Source: Mugil cephalus | Lineage: Eukaryota > Chordata > Actinopteri > Mugiliformes > Mugilidae | Assembly (NCBI RefSeq): GCF_022458985.1 | Contig: NC_061789.1 | Span: forward strand, 5,435,501 to 5,499,500 | Length of the DNA: 64,000 bases | Direction of reading: 5' to 3' | In this document: in pieces, positions 23,981 to 35,900 of the stretch | Numbering within the stretch: the stretch's first letter is position 1 | How the letters are laid out: every line of letters begins with the position of its first letter | Program-made: the position numbers and the translations under genes | The notes under the pieces: generated by a model | The model's database searches: none | What the model was told of the DNA's origin: nothing | Seen by the model: the letters and a program-made list of their open reading frames with translations, nothing else

Positions 23981-26900
23981 ATGACAGACTCCTCACTTCT
24001 CAACTCCGAGCTGGAATTACAGCAACAAGAGGAACTGTATCAACAGCTGCTCCTTCAGGTCAGTTTGTTTTTATGTTGAACCTTCGTGCCTCATGGAGCC
24101 ACAGCAGCGACAGTTAATAGACGTGTTTCACGGCAGACACCTCGGAAATAAAAATGATTTCTTTGTTCTTTAAAACCTTCAAAATTAAGTGTCTAAATGT
24201 TCTGGCTGGAGTATTAAAAGGAAAATCTCAGTGTAATAGGGTGGATACTTTCTATAACACACCATTATTACAGTGACCAGAATCCGCCTTTACCTCCAGA
24301 ACAATTTATGAGTTAATTCGATGCAGTTTTAGTTCATAAATCAAATAGATTGGAGGTTTTAAATTGAGATTTATGCATGTGCACATGCTATAGTTACTCG
24401 CCAGTTCTTGAGGTAAGCTAGTGAAAACGAACAACAGCCCTGCTCCAAATGGAGCAAAGGTTTTGGTAGATAACTGAGAGAGCTTTAAAAACCTTTATTC
24501 CGGAGGCTGTGGTTTGTAGTACTGTAGAAGTGTGTTTCTGTTATTTTTACGGCCCTGTTCCCAGTTTAACCACGGAGTACACTACACAAATCTCTCTAAA
24601 CCTCTTAAATAATCATGCAGTTGAATTAACCACACGGAAAATTCTCTGGCCAAACTGTGGTGTTATTGAGGTTTTTTTATTTGGTTATGGGAATTTTAAA
24701 CCTGTGAGTTTGTGTTTTTACCGTTTTTTTCCCGTACTTTAACATTATGGAATGTGTAAAAGTTAATTGAACGCTTCAAGAGAGCGAGTGAACATGTTTG
24801 TAAATCAACAAACTCTTTGTTTGTTTGAGAGGAAAAAGCACTTAAAACTGATCTTGTGCAGTGTGAAACATGCCTCTGTATAAAGACACACACCCGGTCT
24901 GAGCTATTACCAGCAGATAACTTGGACCAAGACAGTTTGAGATGCAGCCAAAATATTTCTTGCATTGCTTGTAGGTCGTCTGCAGGATCTTCAGAGGAAG
25001 CCATAACATCCACAGTAGATTCAGTGGATTGTTACTCAGGGTATCTACACAAGTATGGAAAATGCAAACTAGTAGATGGAGAAATATTATTTCCATGACC
25101 ACCGTTCAGTTTTCTAAAACATAAAAATTATGATAATTAAAAAAAAATAAACAGGGCAATCTGTTTCCTCTAAGGCGTTTGGCCGCACAGCTGAAACGTT
25201 TGTGTGAGATCACACAGTAGGCAACACATCTAAAAAACTTTTGGGCAGATTGACAAGTGCCCAGCACTCTGCTGGTGTGGTTCAGCTTCACTGCTGCTTC
25301 GACAGACCGCTGACGACCACACACAGTTCGAACCCCGTGAGCAGGCAGTTCTAAAGGCCTTTTATTCGTTTAATTTAGGATTCATTCATTTCTTTTGCAT
25401 TTGACTTAATTTAGTTACTTGTATTTGAATACTTATTTGATGTTTAAGGTAGTTCAGCTGTTCGTGTGCAACTTAAAAAAAAAAATGTATCTTTAACTTT
25501 ACCCCAAATATATTCAAAATAATGAAATAGCCTGAGAATGTAATCTGATTTAGAAATTACCTACGTGTGTGTTTGGTGTAACTCACCTTTTTACACCTTT
25601 TACATTTTTTGCCAGATTTAGAAATAAAAAATAAATTGACTGTTATGTGATGAAAGTCACAGACTAGTCTCTGATGATGTCACCAATTAAAAACGAAATT
25701 AAAAAGGAATGTAATCTATAGATAATATAATAGAAATTTACTACTTACCTTTATAATCTCATATATCCATTGTATTCTCTCTAAGGTAAGTGGAGTTTAA
25801 GTAGATAGGAGGACTTGATTAACACCTATTGACCATCTCAAGTGAAAAATTAACAAGTATACAGGTATTGACAATAATAATATATATCTAATAATATATG
25901 ATAATATCGTGTGAATGATCCAGCGCCACTTGAACGCAGTGTGTGTTTTACATCCGTCTTCTCCCCCTCTATTGTTATTATGAGTGTAATAATATTAGAA
26001 TTAGAAATGGAATCAGAAATGTCCCACAGTGGGGAAATTGCAGTTGGTAACAGCACACATTGGGCAGAAACATAACAAGAATAAAGAGTTGGACTGTGTG
26101 AAAGATAAATAACATGCAGCAAAAGGTTCTGAATCGCAAACAGATATTGCGCAGGGTTGTGGAAAGTACAGAGTAAGGAGTGAATGGTGAGAGCGTTGAA
26201 CCCTGAGGAGTAATAATATTGCGCATTACGAGTGTTCAGACATTTTTTCTCATGAAACACACCTCCATATTTGCCCTTCCTCTGTTTAGATGAACCTGTA
26301 AATATTTCTCATTGTCTGTAAAAGTCAGAGACACAACAGGCTCTGAGTCTCTCACCATCTCTCTGTACTGAAGGACTCCGTGATATATAAATGGATAAAT
26401 ATTTATTATTTATCATTACATAGAAACAGATATACCTATACACAGTAGTGGCAGTTGTTTCCTCACAGGGAGGTGTTGTAGAGTCTTATGTCCTGAGGGA
26501 CTCCAGCTGTCCCCCTACTACAGAGCTTCCCTTCTGTATCAGTATCAATGTGGTATTATCCCGCTGAAAAGACATGTATCGCCACCTAGTGTGGAGGAGG
26601 AGAACAGTTATTTCTGCATGTAAACTGGGACAAGGACTGCAGTGAGAAAGTCGAACTTTGAGCACAGCTTGATTAAGCTCTGCATGTAAACACAATGTAG
26701 ACGTTTACACTGGCGGCGGTAGTCCACTTAGCACCAGTATCCAGCAGCTTCCAGCAGATGTTAAACCTCCTAGAAACAACTCTGACTTTTGTTGGATGCT
26801 GAGTCCAGCCGTAGACACATCTGCTTTAATTTAGTTTATTTTCTTGGGAAACTGTAACAGTCAATCTGTGTCAGCTGGGAAAGAAGCCTTTACAAGCATG

Positions 26901-29900
26901 AACAGATTCCCACACTACCGTAGAGGATGCATATTACACGCAGGCTAGACATAAAGAGCTACATTTGATTCCAAAAAGAAAAAGAGCAGTGAAAACAAAG
27001 TTATTTAGACCAAAATAATGGTAGATATGTTTCCCGATGCTTTTTAAAAGCAGTACAAGAAAGAAATAGATGTCTGCGGTGGGTCTAATTGATTCCACAG
27101 ATTAGGACCTCTGAAGATAATATTAAACCGGTGTTTTGATTAAGAGTAAACTGTAACTCAGCACCATCTGTACCATTAATAGTACTCCACAGTTTACTGG
27201 AAAATTGGATAGTGTAGCTGCTTATGAAAGCCATTAAACATCTGTAACAAACTGTTCGTTTCTATTTAGACCATTGGAACAATGCAGACGGAAAATCCAG
27301 ACTCCAAAGTGATCCGACCACATCCTGGTAAGCTGCTCAACATCAATGAATCAATGAATCAATGAAACTATTACTTGTGAGTATTGTTGCAAGTATTACT
27401 ATAATTTCTTGTTTCTCTTTCCCCTCTGGGTCTTTCCTCTCCAAAGGCATGTGTGTGAAGACTCTCTCCGAGCCAGACAAGCAGAAGGTCTTCATCAACA
27501 TCTGTCAGTCCAACTCGGTCCCGTGTCCTCCTGACCTGTCCAGAGAGGAGCTGGTGGAGCTGCTCCAGTCGGAGGATCCCAGTGGTTACAGAGTTCCCAT
27601 GAGCCTCGGCGAGCCGCACACAGAAGTAGACAACCGTAAGTGATTAAAGAGACTGGAAAGCTTTGCCTTATAAGGTAGGTCCTTGTTACAACCTGGCTCA
27701 GTGGTTGCAACAAAAGACAGAGAGGGACAAGAGCGAGTTTACCAGTAATTTATTTACCGTAGAGTCAGTGCAACTTTCAGATACACAAATACAATACATA
27801 TACTAAATACACTATAGAGAATGACATAATAATTATTTTGCAGCTGTCAACATGTGACGGTGTCAACAATCCAATAATGTAACCTGACGTGCTTGTCACC
27901 CTCCGCAAACGTCCTCGGGCAACTCCGGTACCTGAGAAGCAGTTTAAGAGTAAGGCTGAAGAGGAGACAGCGCAAGAGCAGAGTACAAATATTACATGAA
28001 CACACAGTTGCACAAGACCCACTCCAACCTCGCCCTCTAAGGCAGAGGCGCCCTGGACCCCCCCCCACACACACACACACACACATATAAACCTCATAAT
28101 GCTGTAAGGCCAAAATGAGTGCCAAAACTTCCTTTTCTATTGCCGAATAGCTGGCCTGGTGTCAGTTGAATTTTCGAGAGAAGAAGCACACTGGTTTTAA
28201 CACGCCCTCGCCCCCTCCCTGGAGTAGGATGGCACCAGCCTGTTGGGCGGGCGTCAACCTGCAACACAAACTGTTAGTCAAGTTGTGGGGCTGCCAACAT
28301 CACAACCACTTACGGTGCAAGACCCCATCCTGAACGAAGTTGCCCCGGGCTACCTCGCCAACCTGGTGAGACGGCACAACCTGCTCCCACAGGGAAGACA
28401 GCGATTCATCAGACTTTTTTGCCTCAATCCGCTCATCTCTGGACACAAGTGGAGGCAATGCAGGCATCGTAACGCACGGCAAAGGTAACTCGGGACGCAC
28501 ACCCACCGAAAACAGTCTGTGTATCCAAAGAAAAAGGGAGTACTGACTGCACAATGAAAAAACCGCCGCGCGTAAAACTGTTGTCACCTCCACGCTCGCG
28601 CACCTCATCAAAACCGTGTTAGCAAAAAAAACATCGGCCAATTTGGCTGCTCTGAGCGCAGGAGCTGGTCCTCTTTCTTTTAAGTGGCCGGCTACGTGCT
28701 GAGGAGCGATGTTTTGAAACTTTTTCTGCGGAACACTAACGGTGAAAATGAGTGGTTAATTCGTCAGTTTATTAGTCTTCACCTTGTGGGGCTGCCAACC
28801 AACACATGCGAGGAACACAGTAAAGACTTGACAGACTTGACATTAACAAAGTCGCTCAGGTTTCGAGGCGCCTCGGCTGGAACCAACCCACCTTTCAGCG
28901 CTGCCAACGGCCCGGGCCCCGAGTGCCCCACAAAAACAACTCGTTTGGACTGGAATTTGTGCTCTCCTGCACGGCTTACCGCGTCGCCAACACCAACCGG
29001 GGGAGACCCTCCTCCCAGTCCCGATCCAACTCTGTACAGTAAGCGTGCAGCAGGGATTTCAGCGTCTGATGGAATCGTTCTAACACACCCTGACTTTGCG
29101 CATGATATGGAGTGGACTGATTGTGGCTCACCCCCAGCGTTTTCAACACTTTAGCAAACATATGAGAGGTAAAATTGGACCCCCGATCACTCTGTATGAC
29201 CTTGGGTATTCCAAACAGTGTAATAAACTGTGCTAGCGCTTTAACTACCGCTTTGGTGGTGATGGAACGAGCGAGTACACTGACACATTATGGTCAACAG
29301 ATACTTAGAACCCGACTTGGCACTAGGCAAATGCCCCACACAGTCTATAATCAGGTATTCCAACGGTTCACTCACCACAGAGATGGGCTGCAACGGTGCC
29401 GGCTTTACGCACTGGTTGGGTTTCCCCGTCAGCTGGCGCACATGACACGTCTTAATTCACGCAGCCACATCTTTCTTGGTCCGCGGCCAGAAAAAAATGT
29501 TTGAGCACCGACAGATACGTTTTACGCACGCCAAAGTGACCACTTTGATCATGTGCAATTCTCAAAACTTGGGAACGAAAATCCTATGGCACCAACACTT
29601 GAAACACGGATGCTCCCACAACATCACAACCACTTACGGTGCAAGACCCCACCCTGAACAAAGTAGCCCCGGGCTACCTCGCCAACCTGGTGACACGGCA
29701 CAACCTGCTCCCACAGGGAAGACAGCGATTCATCAGACTTTTGTGCCTCAACCCACTCATCTCTGGACACAAGTGGAGGCAATGCAGGCATCGTAACGCA
29801 CGGCAAAGGTAACTCGGGACGCACACCCACCGAAAACAGTCTGTGTATCCAAAGAAAAAGGGAGTACTGACTGCACAATGAAAGAATGTCGGGCCCCCGT

Positions 29901-32900
29901 GTCACGCAACACTCTGACACAAACACACTCGGCACTGCCCACCAAACCTGTGCGTCTGCGATGAAAGGCTCAAACCCAGAACTGTTACTCACCTCTACCG
30001 CCATATTCTCTCGTGCATTCGCGCACACCATGGCAGGAGCTGGGGGAAGCCCAACGCTTTTGTGTTAGCAAAAAAACATCGGCCAATTTGGCCGCTCTGA
30101 GCGCAGTAGCTGGTCCTCTTTCTTTTAAGTGGCCGGCTACGTGCTGTGGAGCGATGTTTCTAAACTGCTCCATAATAATTAGTTCACACAGACCGTCAAA
30201 TGAATTTACTTTTTCTGCGGAACACTAACGGTGAAAAATGAGTGGTTAAGTCATGCACAAATTCCACATTCGTCTGTTTATTAGTCTTCACCCAATGTCT
30301 AAACCTCTGGCGATGCCAGATATGCCTTGAGGACAACTGTTTTCACTCTTTTTTTAATAAGTCAGATTGTCCTGTGCCATCAAAGCTGAGTACGCCAGCA
30401 GAAGGAGAATCCTATCTACATCAGGCCACTGCCTGGCCTCTGAAGGTGTCGGGATTTCCTTCATTAATCTTGACCTGACATTCCAGACACTGTATCGCAG
30501 TCCAAACCCCCCCAGCTTAGCCCGCACCACTTCCAATTGCAGCCGCAACAACTCTCTTTGCTGTTCAAATGTGAGCACACTAACCTGACCTGCAGACACC
30601 AACGCTGACTCAGTAACAAGCTGTTCTCAAACCCACCTCTCTTAGCCAACGTCAACAACACCAGCATTTTAAACTCATCCTGAAACCACCGCTCTTGCAC
30701 CACAATCCCATACCTTCTCACATGAGTCCAAAAACACAGCACAAGGCGCTTCGTAAAAAGCTGACAAACTGTCCATGTTCACCTTAGAGCCGGATCCACA
30801 CAACTGGATGCACAAATGAGTAAACAATGCCCTCCAGAGCAGAGAAACACAGGTATTGAGACACACCCAGCATCATGTTCACTATTCAGACGCCCACGAC
30901 AGGGGTCGTCACAGTCCTCAACAGGGGTCTGCAGAGGGACGTGCTGTTCTCTTGGATTGAGCAAAATCTCATAGTATTATCTATGAGATTCCTTTTTAAA
31001 TCAAATGACACCAGATGTAGTTACTTTTCAAAGTTTTCACATACATACATACAACTATAATGCAGACTGCATGAAATTGCCTCGGAGATCTGTGCAGGCT
31101 TGGCAAGTTCAAATAAGTAAAAAGACTCACTTGGAACACAGTGAGTTTCCTGGGTCAGAAAACTGTTGATACTGTTTGCCCCTCATTACCGTCTGCAGCA
31201 CATTTTACTGCTGCCACCTAGCTAAAAAAATAAAATTTAGATAAGGCCGCATTGAACCCAGCGATAAATCATCATAAATTTACTGTCAGCATTTAATAAA
31301 AGATGATTTGATCATTTACAAGGTGAAAAAGCCTCGCGTTATTCCAGGCCTATGACTGTGCATTATTTACTGAATTCCAGCACTGAACCACTGGCACAGA
31401 TCTCTCAGCAACAGAAGCACTGAAACAAAGTCATTTGCAGTCACCGTTATCTCTGTAGCTGCAGGAACGTACTTCAGCTTTTATCTTTTTCTCTTTTCCG
31501 TCCAACGTTGTTTTTGTTTATACACGTGTTTCCAGCTTAAGAAACGTGCCAAGAAATTCAGACTTCTTGTTCTTCTTCCCTTTTCCTTTCTTTTTTTTTT
31601 TTTTAAACTCCTACACATTTTAATTGTTTAAAAAAAATAACAAAGGAATCATTCAACATGTGTCCACAAAACAGCCTTTTAAGCCAGTGTTTATTTTATT
31701 TTTGAGAGGAAGACGTTTTGGCGCTGTAGGTACGTGGTTTTGGTTCATGCAAGACGTACAACGAATAACAACAAAAGATCAGGTTTGGCTGAAATTCAAT
31801 CCGATACACTGCGTATATCTAAGCTAGACTTACTTAAAATACACCTTGCCGATGCAGCTCTGTTATTAATCAGAATCCGAATACTTCAAGGTGATACAGT
31901 CAAATATAACAAAAATATGAAAAACGATGCAAAAGATGCAAAATGCATAAAAAAACAAGTATTGCACAATATACAGGAGGTAAGTGGTTACAAATGCGTT
32001 AAAAATGGTCTGAAGAGTTAAGAGTGACCAACACTCGGTGGGAGGAGTTATAAAGTTTGATGGCCGCGGATAGGAATGACCCCCCCTGTGATGCTCTGTG
32101 GTGCATTTAGGTGGAATGAGGTCCTCCTTAGACTGCCCACTGTGTTGTGGAGTTGGAAGGAGGAGTTATCCAGGATTGTCTGCGCGGTCTGTTCAGAGGA
32201 ATATTTACAAAACTTAGAGAGTCGGTCGCTCATGTTGCCGCCTGCGCACATATTATATCATGCAGGTTTAGATGCCATCGTAGGTGATGCATCCATCTCT
32301 GGTAGACAGGACAGTTTAATCGTGTCTGGATCTCATCTCGTCTGTATCTGAGAGGCAAAGACACTTGTAATGTTATTTAAAGAATAAGTTAGTATTGGCC
32401 ACATGGAGAGAATTTGACTGTGATCATTGCAAAGTAGACCACACTGAGATGAATGTGGTCAGGACAGACCCCAGGACACTGAATTAATCCATTGTGAGAA
32501 GGGACTGTTCTGTTGTGGGTTGTTAGATAAGTGCAGCTCCGGGTGGATCTGGTCCCCAGATGTGCAGTCATTGGTGTAAACTGAGAAGAGCAGTGTGGAG
32601 AGAACGAAGCACCGGAGCGTCCAAATCACATGACAAGTTTAAGACGACATAGCAGCAAGATGCAGTGTCACTGAATCCACGTTTCAACTTCTGTTTGAAA
32701 GTGCTGCCTTCAAATTATACACCAGTTTTTAAATTGTGTTGATAGGCCAGGTAAAACTAGACTCATTAGAAATAATTTACAGCAAACTTTTTCTTAACAT
32801 TGCCATCACGTTGGCGCACGTCTGGTGGACGGAGAAACGGTGTCAACAGTCTTTAAAGATAAAATCAAAAGTGGTCAAAAACGGCCGATTACACACAAGG

Positions 32901-35900
32901 TTTCCAGATGATTTAGATGAAAGTGTTTGCAGTCATGGGAAACGGGAATTTTTAATTCTCTAGGACTAAATGTGGTTAAAATATGGTGGCGTTTTAGGTT
33001 CCCAGACTTCCACCTAAAAGCTGGAAGTCTGCAATCTTTATTTATATGGCACGTTGTTCTCACACAAGAAATTCCAAAGTCTACAAGTTCGACTTGGGTT
33101 TTTCACTTGTGACCAAGCTGCTTTTTAAAGTAGTTTTTTTTTTTTAAGTTTTTCTTTCTTTAATGAAAGTGATAGTGTCAACGGACAGGAAATGGGGATG
33201 CAGACAGAGGGGGAACGACAACCCAACTGCTTTTTTCCTCATATTTCTGGTTTGAACATGTGTTTGATCGACTGAATTTAAAACTCTGTTTCAGACTCTC
33301 AGGGCTGCACAGCGTACGACGTTGTCATCAGCCAGGAGTTCTTTCAGAAGTGTCAGGTGTGTGTGTTTGCTTTCATTTTAACTAATTCAATGGCCAAATG
33401 AAAAAAAAAAAAAAAATTTAATTTATTCTCACGTTGCATTTGTGTCTTGCAGAAGGATCCGTTATTCCAGCAGTTTGTTATTCTGGTTTGTGTTGAGGGT
33501 TTAGAAAACAAATACAATCTGGAGCTGAGCAGAGGTACGTCTTGGCGTGTGTCTTTGAGTGCATGTTTGTAGTCTTTCTTTTGCAGGGCAGATGCATATT
33601 TCATTTGTTTGTTTGTTGTTTAATGCAGACTGGAAAATTCTGAAGAACAGAAAGTTTTTGGGGTCGGTTAGCGAGCAGAACATCAGGACGAAGAGCAGGC
33701 CCGTGATTCAAGAGCTGCAGCCCCAGTATGTCGCCCCCCTGGTCCTAAACCCACTCTGGCTAATATGCACCGATCAGGCATAACATTATGACCACCTTCC
33801 TCATATTGTGTAGGTCTCCCTGGTTGCCTACAAAACAGTTCGGACTCATCATAGAATGGACAGAAGATGTTCTTCCAAACTTGATCAGTTTGGGAATTTG
33901 AAGGCCAGGTCAACACCTTGTGCTATTTTTTTTGAATTTGTGCATCCTGGTGGGGATGGCCACTGCCCTCAAGGAGTGTCATTACTATGGGATGGGGGTG
34001 TCTGGTCTGGTCTGGTCTGGTCTAGGTGGGTGCTACATGTCTAAGTAACATCCACATGAATGAATGCCAGGTCCTACAAGAACACTGAATTGTCACAAGA
34101 TGGTCAACGTTACTCACTTCAAATGTCAGTGGTCATAATGTTATGGTTGGTTGGTGTAATTGTTGTGGTTGTATGTTTTTGAACGTCACCATTCAGCCAG
34201 GTTGTGGTTTATCAGGAAAAAACGAAAAAGAGCACCTGGACATGTTGAGTTTCTTGAAGATGTTCCATCCAAGTCTTTGGTTTTAAGAGACTGGTAGAGA
34301 GTTGGGCTCTAAACTTTCTGATTATCACGTTCCAGAGGTTCCTGTTTAAGCCCCTAATTCTCCAGAAGCCCTTAAAAGCCAAAGACTTGGATGAAACTTC
34401 AACTCCAGCTGCTTGTTTTCGTTTGACTTGTACTTAGGATTATTATTATTACATTAGGATTACATTAGATGAGAACATGTATTCATCACAGCTGTTTTTT
34501 TAGTCCTCTGTTTTTCCAGACTTAACTAACAAAGATTATGATTATGATTAAGATTAATTAAAAGAGAGTTAAAGATTTGTGTGTTCATGATGGGTGTCAT
34601 ATACTAAAATCTTTCCCCCCACTCTTTCCATTTTACCAAAGGGAGAAACCCACTGCAACTCCAAAAAGGTGAGACCTTCGTTGCTTTCTTTCTTTCTTTT
34701 TTTTTTTTGGTAGATTTAATTTCAACTTTTTCTAAGAAACTTCCATTCGTTTGTTTTCCAGACCGGAGTTCTCTCTGCTCGTAGAGCCTCCTGCTGGGGA
34801 CCCCGAGTATCTCATAGCAGAAATAAAGCTTCCCGGAGTGGTGAGGCATACGATTCAAATTTGTACCAATCCTCACAGTTATTTTACAAGTCACACTGGC
34901 CTATATTAAAGTTTAATAATAAATAGATCATCTAAAAACTATTTTTTTAACTTCTTCTGTTTGGTTTAATCAGTATAGGCAACGTTCAAAATACTTTGTT
35001 TCCCATATTTGCCAAGTTTTCTTTACCCACATTCAGTCCAAAGTGCCTCCATTGTGTTGTGAAATTGCTTCCAGAAACAACAAACGTTGCCTCCCTCCAA
35101 CACCAATAACCGTCCTTGGAATGAACAGAGAAATAATAATGAATAAATAAATAAAAATAATTAATTAAATGAAGTTAACAACGAAAAACATAAAATGAAA
35201 TCAAAACACTTGTAAAACTTGCTTACAAGCATGTGCAACACAATATAAATATGGGCCTTTTTGTTATCTCATCTATAATCTAATCTTAGTGTATAAATTG
35301 GAAAATCAAGTCATTTCCACTGATTTATGGATAGTGTGGTGATTGCAGTCGAAGCGCTTTACTTGTTCATGTTCTGTTCAGTAATGGGAGCCATAAACTC
35401 TCTCAGCCCTAATACCGATACCGACTACCACGATATTGATTCCTGGTTTCTCTAGACCTGCAGCTGAGTGTAATGTGTGAAAAGTGCCTAAAAAGCCAGT
35501 CAACGCACATGTTGGGTTAATCATTATCCACGGCAGCTAGTTGCTTCGTCACAGGATGGTAATGCGCCACTGAGAGACTGTTGAGAGCTGTGTGCAGTGG
35601 AGTCTCAGCTAGTTAAAACGTTCTCTCCGGTGCAGATGTCGTCTCGCTCTCTGGTCCTGGACGTTGGAGAGGACCGGCTGGTGTTGACAGCTCGGCCCTC
35701 GCTCTTCCACCTGGACGTCTTCCACCCCTTCCTGGTGGACCAGGAGAACAGTGTGGCTCAGTACAACAGCAGCACACAGGTACACAAACCACACACTGGT
35801 GCCATTATACAGCTAAGGTTTAGATACTCGTGTGAGCTTCCCAGACTGGAGTCTGTGCCCAGTCTGGTTCCCTCAGTGACCTCCTTGTGCAGCATAAACA

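Noticed and set aside
28684..29154. 156-codon plus-strand ORF
   Set aside because: It is antisense to clear gypsy integrase motifs on the minus strand and has no recognisable domain.
33726..33783. Extension of pih1d1 exon 6 past 33725 (frame stays open to 33780)
   Set aside because: GTATGT at 33726 is a good donor, the next exon continues the frame in phase 2, and the extension runs into the Tc1-like MITE.
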